Assembly (NCBI RefSeq): GCF_000372445.1
Contig: NZ_AQUY01000001.1
Location: forward strand, 559,449-623,448
Length of the DNA stretch: 64,000 nt
DNA from: Corynebacterium ulceribovis DSM 45146
Lineage (GTDB): Bacteria > Actinomycetota > Actinomycetes > Mycobacteriales > Mycobacteriaceae
Reading direction: 5' to 3'
Shown here: positions 44,454 through 53,565 of the stretch, in pieces
How the letters are laid out: the number at the start of each line of letters is the position of its first letter
How positions within the stretch are numbered: position 1 is the stretch's first letter
The notes under the pieces: generated by a model
The model's database searches: none
Told to the model about the DNA's origin: nothing
The model's input: the letters and a program-made list of their open reading frames with translations, nothing else
Made by a program: the position numbers and the translations under genes

Positions 44454-44996
44454 ATGGGGCAGTTGACTGAAAACGATTCTCGCGACGACGCGCAAGTACC
44501 GTGGCTAAACGCTACTGAACAGGCATTTTGGCGGTCCGTGCTGGCTGCAACGCGAGGTGTCGACCGAGCTATCGAGATGCATCTGCTGGAACATTCGAAA
44601 ATTTCCTCTGCAGACTTTTCGGTACTAGTTGTGCTTTCTGAAGCCCCTCAGCGCTCCCTGCGCATGCGAGAGCTTTGCGACAAACTGACTTGGGATCGCT
44701 CCCGGCTCTCCCATCAAATCGGCCGCATGGAAAAGCGCGGACTCGTAGAAAAGCAGCGGAGCGAATCCGACGCCCGCGGTATTGATGTCGCCATCACCCA
44801 ACTCGGCTACGACACCATTGTCGAAGCTGCTCCCGACCATGTTCGTATTGTTCGCGAACTCGTATTCGACAACCTTGAGGGGGTGAATCTTGACCTGGTG
44901 CGTAGCTATGTTGACCGCGTGCATCTAGCGGCAAGTGAAGATTGTGGCGAATGTGCTGGGCCGCCAATGCCTGCTCCACCAGCCGGAACTCAATAA
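44454..44996 (+). CDS. MarR-family transcriptional regulator
   Basis: The 180-residue protein has a winged helix-turn-helix: LRMRELCDKLTWDRSRLSHQ is the recognition part, followed by GRMEKRGLVEKQRSESDARG and the wing. MarR proteins are usually dimeric repressors released by small ligands. The ATG at 44454 follows TAAGG by nine bases; an ATG at 44433 is in frame but less supported. A Cys pair (ASEDCGECAG) near the C-terminus might act in redox sensing. It is divergent from yceI, whose promoter holds a palindrome fit for a MarR dimer, and it is ended by the terminator at 45002. Confidence 0.83.
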   Translation: MGQLTENDSRDDAQVPWLNATEQAFWRSVLAATRGVDRAIEMHLLEHSKISSADFSVLVVLSEAPQRSLRMRELCDKLTWDRSRLSHQIGRMEKRGLVEKQRSESDARGIDVAITQLGYDTIVEAAPDHVRIVRELVFDNLEGVNLDLVRSYVDRVHLAASEDCGECAGPPMPAPPAGTQ

Positions 44997-45001
44997 CGAA
45001 A

Positions 45002-45049
45002 AACCCCGCCCAACCAAGCATTTAAGCTGGTCAAGCGGGGTTATTTTTT
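45002..45049 (+). terminator. Rho-independent terminator of marR
   Basis: AACCCCGC pairs with GCGGGGTT around an inner structure and is followed by ATTTTTT. It directly follows the marR stop and directly precedes the tail of the tRNA-Arg gene, so it can end only the plus-strand transcript. Confidence 0.8.
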
Positions 45050-45051
45050 CG

Positions 45052-45124
45052 TGCCCCCGAGATGATTCGAACATCCGACCGCTGGTACCGGAAACCAGTG
45101 CTCTATCCCCTGAGCTACGGAGGC
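45052..45124 (-). tRNA. tRNA-Arg (anticodon CCG)
   Basis: On the minus strand the RNA begins GCCTCCG and its 3' side ends CGGGGGC plus A, giving a seven-pair acceptor stem with one G-T pair. The D arm (GCTCAGGGGATAGAGC) and TTCGAATC T loop are normal. The anticodon stem-loop CTGGT-TTCCGGT-ACCAG gives anticodon CCG, which reads CGG arginine codons. The 73-nt length is typical. CCA is not encoded. Confidence 0.9.
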
Positions 45125-45203
45125 AGTGCTACCAAATGGCAACTCTGGTCATGTTAGCACTGCCGGATTGCAAGTGGGAAAACACCCCAGCGTTGCCGTG
45201 GCG

Positions 45204-45851
45204 TTACGCGTCGTCGACAATAATCACCTGCAAAGTCCGCGGCCCATGGACACCTTCCACGCGTTCCAACTCAATATCTGATGTCGCAGACGGCCCAGAA
45301 ATCATCGTCATCGGAACACAAGGGTCCTTGGCCAACCGAGTCATCGTCTCCGGAATGCCATAGACAATCGTCGAGCGCGGCACCAAGCACACATGCCGGT
45401 CCGGCACCAGCGTCAACGCCCGGCGTCCGCACACATCCGACCCGTCCAGAACAATAGTCCCAGTCAAAGCACAGGTCACGGCAGAGCTAGTGAGCACCGC
45501 ATCTAGCTCATTGAGCTCAGTCGGCGGAACCTCAATACTGTCTGGCTGGACGTCACCCTGAACGTCAACAAGCAAATCCTGGCTGATGCCGGGCGCAACT
45601 CCCACGCGCCTAGCGGAACCAAGGACCTGCCCAATGGTGTGCGGTAGGTCTGCCGCCGAAACGACCTGCACTTCGGCGCGGTAGTCAATGAGCCTATCGA
45701 CGAGTAGGTCCACCAATGTGGCTTCGTCGACACCGGCGTCGGCTGCGCTGCGGTGATAATCACGAGGGATCGGCTGCGCTTGGAAACCGAGGTTCGCCTG
45801 CGAATTCGCCTGTCGGATGCGGGCCAAAATGTCAGCTTTCGCGGATGTCAT
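45204..45851 (-). CDS. lutC: Lactate utilization protein LutC (LUD domain)
   Basis: LutC is the third subunit of the iron-sulfur L-lactate dehydrogenase complex. The 215-residue protein has the LUD-domain core VGVAPGISQDLLVDVQGD and ALTGTIVLDGSDVCGRRALT, with LVPDRHVCLVPRSTIVYG. It overlaps the lutB stop by one base (TAATG), so the three genes are one translationally linked operon in the order lutA, lutB, lutC on the minus strand. The start codon is ATG at 45851. No metal centre is visible in this subunit. It is downstream-most and ends before tRNA-Arg. Confidence 0.85.
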   Translation of the reverse strand: MTSAKADILARIRQANSQANLGFQAQPIPRDYHRSAADAGVDEATLVDLLVDRLIDYRAEVQVVSAADLPHTIGQVLGSARRVGVAPGISQDLLVDVQGDVQPDSIEVPPTELNELDAVLTSSAVTCALTGTIVLDGSDVCGRRALTLVPDRHVCLVPRSTIVYGIPETMTRLAKDPCVPMTMISGPSATSDIELERVEGVHGPRTLQVIIVDDA

Positions 45852-47404
45852 TACTGCTCCTCACTGGAATGTGGTGGGCGAGCTGGCGGTGGGGTAGCTG
45901 GCGGCTCGTCGGAGTGCGGCTGGCGAGCGGACTGCAATACCTGCTGACCTTCCTCCGAAGCGAACCACTGGCGGAAAGATTTCTTCGGCGGAACCCGCGT
46001 ATCACGGTTGTCGGACCAGCCGCTAAGAATGGACGGCAGATGCTTAATCTTGCCGGAACGCCACCCCAACACGCGGCCCAACGATGCCAAACCGGTGACC
46101 TGATTCCACACCGTCTGATTGCCCATCACCCAGCCAAGCGTCATAAACATCGCCTTTTCGGGCTGTGGCTTTGTCTGCTCAACCTTGCGGTGTCGCAGCT
46201 CCAGCAGCGCCGCCGGAATATCAATGCGCACCGGGCACACCTCAAAGCACGCGCCACATAGCGACGAGGCATACGGCAACGAAGAGTTCGGGTCAGAGGC
46301 GCTATCCATGCCGGCTAGCTGTGGCGTCAAAATCGCCCCAATCGGCCCCGGGTATGTCGAACCATAAGCGTGCCCGCCAGCGCGTTCATACACCGGACAA
46401 ATATTCAGGCACGCAGAACAACGGATGCATTTGAGCGCTTCGCGGCCAATCTCGTCCGCCAACGTGGCGGTGCGGCCATTATCCAGCAGCACAATATGGA
46501 AGTTCTGCGGTCCATCGCCGGGCGTCACCCCCGACCACAGGGAGGTGTAAGGATTCATCCGTTCGCCTGTCGACGAGCGGGGGAGCAGCTGCAAAAACAC
46601 TTCCAAGTCTTGGAATGTCGGTACCAGCTTCTCAATGCCCATCACCGAAATCAGCGTTTCCGGCAAGGTCAGGCACATCCGGCCATTGCCCTCGGACTCC
46701 ACAATCGACACGGTGCCGGTTTCCGCGACCCCGAAGTTCACCCCGGAAATCGCGACCTTCGCGTTGAAGAACTGCTCCCGCAAAAACACGCGGGAGGCTT
46801 CTGCCAGATCCGCTGGGTCCGCGGTGAGGTCGGGGTCGACCCCCTCAATCTTATTCAGGAAAATGTCCCGAATCTCCGCGCGGTTGCGGTGAATTGCCGG
46901 CACCAAAATATGCGACGGGAAATCCTCCCCGAGCTGCACAATCAGCTCCGCCAGGTCAGTTTCACGGGCCTGAATCCCAGCCTCGGCAAGAGCTGAATTC
47001 AAGTCAATTTCCATCGTGGCCATCGACTTAATCTTGACCACCTTGTCTTCACCGGTCGCGCGCACCAAATCGGTGACAATCTGATTCGCTTCAGCAGCGT
47101 CCCGCGCCCAGTGCACATGACCGCCGCGCGCCGTGACCGCAGCCTCGAACTGCTCCAGCAGCTCTGGTAGCCGACGCAGTACATCACGTTTGAGCGCCGA
47201 ACCCGCCAGCCGAAGGTCCTGCCAGTCCGGCATTTCGTCGACAACATGGGCCCGCTTAGCCCGAATTGACCGGGTTGCTTTATGCAGGTTGTGGCGCTGC
47301 TGCACGTTGCGCAGCCCAACATGTGCGCCTTTTTGGAAAGATTCGTGGCCGCGCAGATTGCCACCGCCGTGTGGCAGCGTCGGCACTCCAAGATTCACAC
47401 TCAT
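45851..47404 (-). CDS. lutB: Lactate utilization iron-sulfur protein LutB
   Basis: LutB carries the LUD domain and two 4Fe-4S clusters of the lactate-oxidising complex. CIRCSACLNICPVY and CGACFEVCPVRID are the two ferredoxin-type motifs, at about residues 310 and 365. The N-terminal half has KIKSMATMEIDLNSALAEAG and NFGVAETGTVSIVESEGN, family hallmarks. The start ATG 47404 (MSVNLGVPT) overlaps lutA as ATGA; the frame is open to 47542 but that part lies inside lutA. The length is 517 residues. Electrons would pass to the quinone or another carrier; the carrier is not visible. Confidence 0.88.
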   Translation of the reverse strand: MSVNLGVPTLPHGGGNLRGHESFQKGAHVGLRNVQQRHNLHKATRSIRAKRAHVVDEMPDWQDLRLAGSALKRDVLRRLPELLEQFEAAVTARGGHVHWARDAAEANQIVTDLVRATGEDKVVKIKSMATMEIDLNSALAEAGIQARETDLAELIVQLGEDFPSHILVPAIHRNRAEIRDIFLNKIEGVDPDLTADPADLAEASRVFLREQFFNAKVAISGVNFGVAETGTVSIVESEGNGRMCLTLPETLISVMGIEKLVPTFQDLEVFLQLLPRSSTGERMNPYTSLWSGVTPGDGPQNFHIVLLDNGRTATLADEIGREALKCIRCSACLNICPVYERAGGHAYGSTYPGPIGAILTPQLAGMDSASDPNSSLPYASSLCGACFEVCPVRIDIPAALLELRHRKVEQTKPQPEKAMFMTLGWVMGNQTVWNQVTGLASLGRVLGWRSGKIKHLPSILSGWSDNRDTRVPPKKSFRQWFASEEGQQVLQSARQPHSDEPPATPPPARPPHSSEEQ

Positions 47405-48186
47405 AGCGATGCCTCCGGCTGGTACAGGGCGTGCTTGGTGCCCCATGGATGTTCTTCGGTTGACGCCAAAATCTCGGCATAGTGGATGGCCCGCACACCG
47501 GCCTTTTGCCGAGACAATGCGCCGCCAATATTCATCAAGCACGACGCGTCACCAGCAGTGACGAACTCGGCGCCCGTGGAGACCACATTCCGGGTCTTAT
47601 CCGTCACCATTGCTTGCGACACTTCCGCGTTTTTAATGGCGAAGGTGCCGCCGAATCCGCAACACTCCTCGGCTTCTGGCAGTTCCACCAGATCAATGCC
47701 GCGCACATTGCGCAGCAGTTGCTGTGGCCGATCGCCAACATGCAGCACCCGCAGACTGTGGCACGTCGGGTGCAAGGTCACGCGGTGCGGGAAGTAGGCG
47801 CCAACGTCAGTCAGCCCCAAATCGTCAATAAGAAACTCGGAAAGCTCGCGGGTTTTGGCGACAGTGCGGCGGACTCCGTCAACAAGCCCAGGGGAGCCGT
47901 AACGCCCTGCAACCAGTTCATGCTGGTGACGAACCGCACCGGCACACGACCCGGATGGCGCAACAATGGCGTCGATGTCGGAATCGTCGAAAGCCTCGAC
48001 GTAGTTCTGGATTTGCGGCACCATCTGCCGCTGGTAGCCAGTATTCACATGCATTTGGCCACAGCAGCTTTGCTCCTTAGGGAACACCACATCGTGACCA
48101 AGCCGGGTGAGAATAATGGCAGTGGACTTTACAACATCGGGGAACATCGCATCCCCAATGCACGTAGCAAATAATGCAATGCGCAT
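47401..48186 (-). CDS. lutA: Lactate utilization protein LutA (CCG-domain)
   Basis: LutA is the cysteine-rich subunit of the L-lactate oxidation complex. Two CCG motifs are present: KEQSCCGQMHVNTG near residue 53 and EAEECCGFGGTFAI near residue 180, each preceded by a Cys segment (LFATCIGDAMFP and HPTCHSL). The ATG at 48186 with AAGGA upstream fits the family start; the frame is open to 48219. It is first in lutABC and divergent from argS across about 80 bases. No lactate regulator gene is nearby. Confidence 0.88.
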   Translation of the reverse strand: MRIALFATCIGDAMFPDVVKSTAIILTRLGHDVVFPKEQSCCGQMHVNTGYQRQMVPQIQNYVEAFDDSDIDAIVAPSGSCAGAVRHQHELVAGRYGSPGLVDGVRRTVAKTRELSEFLIDDLGLTDVGAYFPHRVTLHPTCHSLRVLHVGDRPQQLLRNVRGIDLVELPEAEECCGFGGTFAIKNAEVSQAMVTDKTRNVVSTGAEFVTAGDASCLMNIGGALSRQKAGVRAIHYAEILASTEEHPWGTKHALYQPEASL

Positions 48187-48267
48187 AGGCGGTCCTTCGG
48201 CTGGGGGTTTGCTTTCCACGCTACCGCTGTTAATGCCATCGCGCCGTCCCCGCTAGGATAGGATTTC

Positions 48268-49920
48268 GTGACTCCCGGAAATCTTGCTTCGCTCATTAAA
48301 ACTACTGCCCATGACCTGCTGGCATCCCGCAGCCTGGACACGTCGGTCCTGCCAGATGAAGTGACCGTGGAGCGGCCACGTAACCCCGAACATGGTGACT
48401 ACGCCACCAACCTGGCCATGAAGGTGGCCGGCAAGGTAGGGATGAATCCCCGTGCCCTCGCCACCGAGCTTGCCGACGAATTGGGCAAAGCCGACGGCAT
48501 TGACGAAGTCTCCGTCGCCGGCCCCGGCTTCATTAACATCCGCCTTGCGGCGGACGCCCAAGGGCAGATGGTCGCAGCAATTCTGAAAGCCGGGGAGCAG
48601 TTCGGCACCGGTGACGATTACGCCGACCAGAACGTGAACCTGGAGTTCGTATCGGCGAACCCAACTGGCCCAATCCACCTCGGCGGCACCCGGTGGGCTG
48701 CTGTCGGTGACGCACTTGGCCGCATCCTGACCGCCCGCGGTGCGAAGGTAACCCGGGAATACTACTTCAACGACCATGGCCGTCAGATCGACCGGTTTGC
48801 CCGCTCCCTGGAGGCCGCAGCGCAAGGCCTGCCGACCCCAGAAGATGGCTACGGCGGCGAATACATTAATGACATTGCTGCCAAGGTCGTGGCCATGGTG
48901 CCGGATGTGCTTGAGCAGCCCGATGCGCAGCGCCTGGAAACCTTCCGGGCCCACGGCGTGGACCTGATGTTCGGCCACATTAAGCAATCGCTGCACGAGT
49001 TCGGCACGGACTTCGACGTGTACTTCCACGAGAATTCACTCTTCGAAGACGGTCTAGTTGACCAGGCCATCGCCAAGCTGAAGGACAATGGCAACCTCTA
49101 TGAAGCAGATGGCGCATGGTGGCTGAAGTCGACCGACTTTGGTGATGACAAGGACCGCGTGGTCATTAAGTCTGATGGTGATGCCGCCTACATTGCAGGT
49201 GATATTGCCTACGCTGACGACAAGTTCGGCCGCGGCTTTGACCTGTGCATTTACATGCTGGGCGCGGACCACCACGGCTATATTGCACGTCTGCGTGCTG
49301 CCGCTGCAGCCCTAGGCCACGACCCAGAAGCAGTCGAAGTGCTCATTGGTCAGATGGTGAACTTGGTGAAGGACGGTAAGACCGTTCGGATGTCTAAGCG
49401 TGCCGGCACCGTCATCACCCTGGACGACCTGGTGGGCGCTATCGGTATTGACGCCGCCCGGTATGTGATGATTCGCTCCAGCGTCGACCAGAACCTGGAT
49501 GTGGACCTTGACCTGTGGGCCGCACAGGATTCGAATAACCCGGTGTACTACGTGCAGTACGGCCACGCCCGACTGTGCTCCATCGCGCGGAACGCAGATC
49601 AGCTCGGTGTTACTGTTGATCACGCTGATTATGGGCTCTTGACCCATGACCGTGAAGGCACCCTCATCCGCACCCTGGGTGAGTTCCCTGCCGTTGTTCA
49701 AGCTGCTGCGCAATTGCGTGAACCGCACCGTGTGGCTCGTTACGCCGAAGAACTCGCTGGCGTTTTCCACCGTTTCTACGACACCTGCCAGATTCTGCCG
49801 CGCGGCGACGAGGAAGCTAACTCGCTGCATTCGGCACGACTGGCGCTGGCAATGGCTACCCGCCAAACTTTGGCGAACGCCCTTGGCCTGCTCGGTGTGA
49901 CCGCACCCGAAAGGATGTGA
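48268..49920 (+). CDS. argS: Arginyl-tRNA synthetase
   Basis: This class I aminoacyl-tRNA synthetase charges tRNA-Arg. The HIGH-type motif is [15 protein letters not shown] near residue 133. KMSK-like [16 protein letters not shown] lies near residue 375, and the DALR-type anticodon-binding region closes the protein ([19 protein letters not shown]). The length is 550 residues. The GTG at 48268 is preceded by a TAGGATAGGA stretch. It is first in the argS-lysA-hom-thrB string, an arrangement known in corynebacteria. A tRNA-Arg(CCG) gene lies 3 kb upstream on the other strand. Confidence 0.93.
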   Translation: MTPGNLASLIKTTAHDLLASRSLDTSVLPDEVTVERPRNPEHGDYATNLAMKVAGKVGMNPRALATELADELGKADGIDEVSVAGPGFINIRLAADAQGQMVAAILKAGEQFGTGDDYADQNVNLEFVSANPTGPIHLGGTRWAAVGDALGRILTARGAKVTREYYFNDHGRQIDRFARSLEAAAQGLPTPEDGYGGEYINDIAAKVVAMVPDVLEQPDAQRLETFRAHGVDLMFGHIKQSLHEFGTDFDVYFHENSLFEDGLVDQAIAKLKDNGNLYEADGAWWLKSTDFGDDKDRVVIKSDGDAAYIAGDIAYADDKFGRGFDLCIYMLGADHHGYIARLRAAAAALGHDPEAVEVLIGQMVNLVKDGKTVRMSKRAGTVITLDDLVGAIGIDAARYVMIRSSVDQNLDVDLDLWAAQDSNNPVYYVQYGHARLCSIARNADQLGVTVDHADYGLLTHDREGTLIRTLGEFPAVVQAAAQLREPHRVARYAEELAGVFHRFYDTCQILPRGDEEANSLHSARLALAMATRQTLANALGLLGVTAPERM

Positions 49921-49924
49921 CCTA

Positions 49925-51322
49925 ATGGCAGCCCTGCACCTGGGCACGGGTTTTGATACCTCCGGCATTCGCCGCCATGACCCCGACTTCAACGCCATCC
50001 CAGCCCACGTTTGGCCACGCACCGCCAAACGCGAAGCTGACGGCACCGTCTCCATTGGCGGTATCCGCCTACCTGACTTGGCTGCCGAATTCGGCACCCC
50101 AGTGTTTGTGCTGGATGAAGAAGACTTCCGCAGCCGATGCCGGGACATGGCACGTGCCTTTGGCGGCGCCGATCGCGTCCACTACGCCTCCAAGGCGTTC
50201 CTGTGTGGGGAAGTAGCGCGCTGGGTTGCCGATGAAGGGCTGCACCTTGATGTCGCTTCCGGCAATGAAATGGCCATCGCCATGCGCGCCGGGTTTAACC
50301 CAGCCAATATGACCTTCCACGGCAATAACAAGTCCGAAGCAGAGTTGGAAGCTGCGGTCGCCAATGGTGTTGGCCTGATTGTGCTGGACTCCTTCCAGGA
50401 GATTGAACGCCTAGACCGGATTGCTGCGGCCGCCGACCGCGTGCAGGATGTGCTGGTGCGCGTGAAGCCAGGTGTGGAAGCGCACACTCATGAGTTCATT
50501 GCCACGGCCCACGAGGATCAGAAGTTCGGTTTCTCCATTGCCGCTGGCAGCGCCGACCGTGCCGTTGTGCAGGTGGAAGATGCGTGGAACCTGACTTTGC
50601 GTGGGTTGCATTGCCATATTGGTTCCCAGATTTTTGATGCTGGTGGTTTTTCCATCGCTGCGCGCCGCGTCCTCGAAGTAGTGGACCGGGTGGTCAACCA
50701 GTTCGGTGCTGGCATTTCCGAGCACTTTAATATTTTGGACCTCGGTGGCGGTTTCGGTATTGCCTACACTGCTGACGAGAAGCCACTGAATGTGGCGGCA
50801 CTGGCAGATGACATTTTGGCGGAAGTAGCCGAACACGCCTCTGCACTGGGCATTCCAATGCCAACTGTTGTGGTTGAGCCAGGCCGCGCAATTGTCGGTC
50901 CGTCGATGGTGACTGTGTATACCGTCGGCACCGTGAAAGATGTCCACGTCGGCGATGACCAGACCCGCCGCTACCTGGCTGTTGACGGCGGTATGAGCGA
51001 CAACATCCGTACCGCGTTGTACCAGGCGGAGTATGACGGTCGGGTAGTGAACCGTACGACCACGGGCGCCATGATGCCGACCCGCCTGGTCGGTAAACAC
51101 TGTGAGTCTGGTGACATCCTGATTAATGACGCGCAGTGGCCAGATGACATCATTGACAATGACTTGGTAGCACTTGCCGGAACTGGTGCCTATTGTTATG
51201 CGATGAGCTCGCGCTACAACATGCTGGCCCGGCCGCCCGTAGTGGCGGTCAAAGACGGCACTGCACGAGTGATTTTGCGCCGAGAAACCCTTGACGACCT
51301 TTTAAGCCTGGAGTGTGACTAG
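49925..51322 (+). CDS. lysA: Diaminopimelate decarboxylase
   Basis: LysA performs the last step of lysine synthesis, decarboxylating meso-DAP, a PLP-dependent alanine-racemase-fold enzyme. [17 protein letters not shown] holds the PLP lysine near residue 89. CHIGSQI and [10 protein letters not shown] follow, then [10 protein letters not shown], and the C-terminal CESGDIL and [10 protein letters not shown] motifs complete the site. The length is 465 residues. The ATG at 49925 is four bases after argS, preceded by AAAGGAT. It is followed by hom in the same direction, so one transcript probably serves both amino-acid pathways. Confidence 0.93.
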   Translation: MAALHLGTGFDTSGIRRHDPDFNAIPAHVWPRTAKREADGTVSIGGIRLPDLAAEFGTPVFVLDEEDFRSRCRDMARAFGGADRVHYASKAFLCGEVARWVADEGLHLDVASGNEMAIAMRAGFNPANMTFHGNNKSEAELEAAVANGVGLIVLDSFQEIERLDRIAAAADRVQDVLVRVKPGVEAHTHEFIATAHEDQKFGFSIAAGSADRAVVQVEDAWNLTLRGLHCHIGSQIFDAGGFSIAARRVLEVVDRVVNQFGAGISEHFNILDLGGGFGIAYTADEKPLNVAALADDILAEVAEHASALGIPMPTVVVEPGRAIVGPSMVTVYTVGTVKDVHVGDDQTRRYLAVDGGMSDNIRTALYQAEYDGRVVNRTTTGAMMPTRLVGKHCESGDILINDAQWPDDIIDNDLVALAGTGAYCYAMSSRYNMLARPPVVAVKDGTARVILRRETLDDLLSLECD

Positions 51323-51326
51323 AACA

Positions 51327-52652
51327 ATGACCGAAACCGCGCCGAAGAATACGAAAACCCCGGTTGGCCTTGCGATTTTGGGTTCAGGCACAGTCGGTAG
51401 CGAAGTAGTTCGCCTTCTCGACGAGTACCGCTTCGACCTAGAAAACCGCATCGAAGGCAGCTACGAAATCAAGGGTGTCGCCGTCCGCGACATGTCCAAG
51501 CCGCGCCCAGGGGTTCCGGCCGAATTGCTTACCGACGATGCGATCAGCCTGATTAATCGCGACGATGTGGACGTGGTTGTCGAAGTCATCGGTGGCATTG
51601 ACTACCCACGCGAACTGGTACTCAAGGCACTGCAGGCGGGCAAGTCGGTTGTGACTGCAAATAAGGCAATGATTGCTGCGCACTCTGCTGAGCTGCATGA
51701 CGCAGCAAAGGCCGCAGGCGTTGACCTGTACTACGAAGCCGCTGTTGCTGCAGCCATCCCAGTGGTTGGCATGCTGCGCCGTAGCTTGGCTGGCGACCGC
51801 GTCTCGTCCATCACCGGCATTGTCAACGGCACCACGAACTACATCTTGGATGCCATGGACTCCACCGGCGCCGACTACGACGAAATGCTGCAGAAGGCAA
51901 TGGAATTGGGCTACGCCGAAGCGGACCCAACTGCCGACGTTGAAGGCCACGACGCCGCATCTAAGGCCGCTATTTTGTCCTCCTTGGCATTCCACAGCCG
52001 CGTCAGCGCCGACAGCGTTTACTGCGAAGGTATCTCCAAGATCACCGCAGACGACTTCGAGGCAGCTCGCGCCATCGATTGCACCATCCGCCTGCTCGCA
52101 ACCTGTGAGCGCATCAAGGATGAAGACGGCCAAGAGTCGATCTCCACTCGTGTCTACCCAGCCTTGATCCCGAACCGCCACCCATTGGCATCGGTCCGCG
52201 AGAGCTTCAACGCGGTGTTCGTAGAGGCCGAATTTGCTGGCAGCCTGATGTTCTACGGCCGTGGTGCCGGCGGTGCGCCAACTGCTTCCGCAGTGCTGGG
52301 CGACATTGTTGGTGCGGCACGTAACCGAGTCCACGGTGGTCGCGCGCCAGGGGAGTCCTCCTACGCGAACCTGCCAACTAAGGAATTCGGCGAGGTGCTC
52401 ACCCGTTACCACGTTGACCTGAACATTGAAGACCGCATTGGGGTGCTGGCTGATGTTGCCGACACCTTCGCAGAGTACGGCATTTCGCTGCGCACTGTCC
52501 GCCAGGTCGATTCCGACCCAGGCGCCCGTCTGGTGGTTATCACCCACCGTGCGAAGGAAGCCGACCTGCAGGCGGTTATGGCTGGTTTGAAGTCGAAGGA
52601 TTACGTCCACGCTGTGAACAACGTGCTGCGTTTTGAAGGAATGGATATCTAA
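51327..52652 (+). CDS. hom: Homoserine dehydrogenase
   Basis: Hom reduces aspartate semialdehyde to homoserine, the branch to threonine and methionine. The NAD(P) site is LGSGTVGSEVVRL near residue 17. VVTANKAMIAAHSAEL, GIVNGTTNYILDAM, GYAEADPTADVEGHDAASKA and GAGGAPTASAVLGDIV are family motifs. A C-terminal ACT domain starts near residue 365 (RIGVLADVADTFAEYG), consistent with threonine feedback. The start at ATG 51327 has a distant GGAG. A GTG at 51315 is also in frame. The length is 441 residues. It is four bases after lysA and three bases before thrB. Confidence 0.93.
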   Translation: MTETAPKNTKTPVGLAILGSGTVGSEVVRLLDEYRFDLENRIEGSYEIKGVAVRDMSKPRPGVPAELLTDDAISLINRDDVDVVVEVIGGIDYPRELVLKALQAGKSVVTANKAMIAAHSAELHDAAKAAGVDLYYEAAVAAAIPVVGMLRRSLAGDRVSSITGIVNGTTNYILDAMDSTGADYDEMLQKAMELGYAEADPTADVEGHDAASKAAILSSLAFHSRVSADSVYCEGISKITADDFEAARAIDCTIRLLATCERIKDEDGQESISTRVYPALIPNRHPLASVRESFNAVFVEAEFAGSLMFYGRGAGGAPTASAVLGDIVGAARNRVHGGRAPGESSYANLPTKEFGEVLTRYHVDLNIEDRIGVLADVADTFAEYGISLRTVRQVDSDPGARLVVITHRAKEADLQAVMAGLKSKDYVHAVNNVLRFEGMDI

Positions 52653-52655
52653 GAA

Positions 52656-53561
52656 ATGCAGCGTTTGACCCCCGGACAACGAGCTCGGGTCACGGTCCCA
52701 GGTTCTTCTGCGAACTTGGGGCCGGGTTTTGATTCCCTGGGCTTGGCTGTCGACCTGTGCGACACCATTGAGGTCGAGGTCATTGAATCCGGCTTGGAGA
52801 TTGAGATTCACGGCGAAGGTGCGGATCACCTGCCTAAGACCGCCAAGCACTTGGTGTATCGCGCCTTGAAGTTGGGCTTTGGTGCTGCGGACGTGACGGC
52901 GCCGGGTATCCGCATGGTGTGCCATAACCAGATTCCGCAGTCGCGTGGTTTGGGTTCGTCGGCTGCTGCGGCAGTGGGCGGTGTGGCGCTGGCTGGCGCA
53001 TTGGCCGACCGTGAGTTCACCTCGGCTGAGCTGATTCAGCTGGCTAGTGAGTTCGAAGGCCACCCAGATAATGTCTCTGCCTCCGTGTTAGGCGGGGCAG
53101 TGGTGAGCTGGACTGATGGCAGCGGTGACGATGCCAAGTACTCCGCGGTGTCTATCCCGGTCCATCCCAACATTCAGGCCACCGCTGTGGTTCCGAATTC
53201 CCATGCGTCGACCAATGCGGTGCGTAGAGTGCTGCCGGAGATGATTCCGCATGTGGATGCACGTTTTAATGTGGCTCGTTCCTCGCTGATGACGGTTGCC
53301 ATTTCCGCGCACCCAGAGTTGCTGATGCCGGCGACTGAGGATCGGCTGCACCAGGAATACCGTGCGGAGGCATTGCCAGTGACCACCAAGTGGGTGTCAA
53401 TTTTCCGGGACGCAGGGTTCCCAGCCTTTGTCTCGGGCGCTGGCCCAACGTGTTTGGCACTGACCACGGACACTATTCCAGCTGAGTTGCTGGATCAGGC
53501 CCGGTCAGAGAATCTGCGCGTGCTGGAGCTGGGCATCGGTGGCCCAGTCACCGTCGGCTAG
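52656..53561 (+). CDS. thrB: Homoserine kinase
   Basis: ThrB phosphorylates homoserine, using ATP, in threonine synthesis. It is a GHMP kinase: VTVPGSSANLGPGFDSLGLA at the N-terminus, the ATP loop PQSRGLGSSAAAAVGGVALA near residue 91, and SGAGPTCLALTTDT near the C-terminus. The length is 301 residues. The ATG at 52656 lies three bases after hom, so translation is coupled. This hom-thrB pair is the classical corynebacterial operon. It converges with the acyl-CoA ligase gene only four bases away. Confidence 0.93.
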   Translation: MQRLTPGQRARVTVPGSSANLGPGFDSLGLAVDLCDTIEVEVIESGLEIEIHGEGADHLPKTAKHLVYRALKLGFGAADVTAPGIRMVCHNQIPQSRGLGSSAAAAVGGVALAGALADREFTSAELIQLASEFEGHPDNVSASVLGGAVVSWTDGSGDDAKYSAVSIPVHPNIQATAVVPNSHASTNAVRRVLPEMIPHVDARFNVARSSLMTVAISAHPELLMPATEDRLHQEYRAEALPVTTKWVSIFRDAGFPAFVSGAGPTCLALTTDTIPAELLDQARSENLRVLELGIGGPVTVG

Positions 53562-53565
53562 TCGG

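Noticed and set aside
51438..53063. A 541-codon frame on the minus strand opposite hom and thrB
   Set aside because: It spans two real genes of a known operon and shows no family motif, so it is a shadow of biased codon use.
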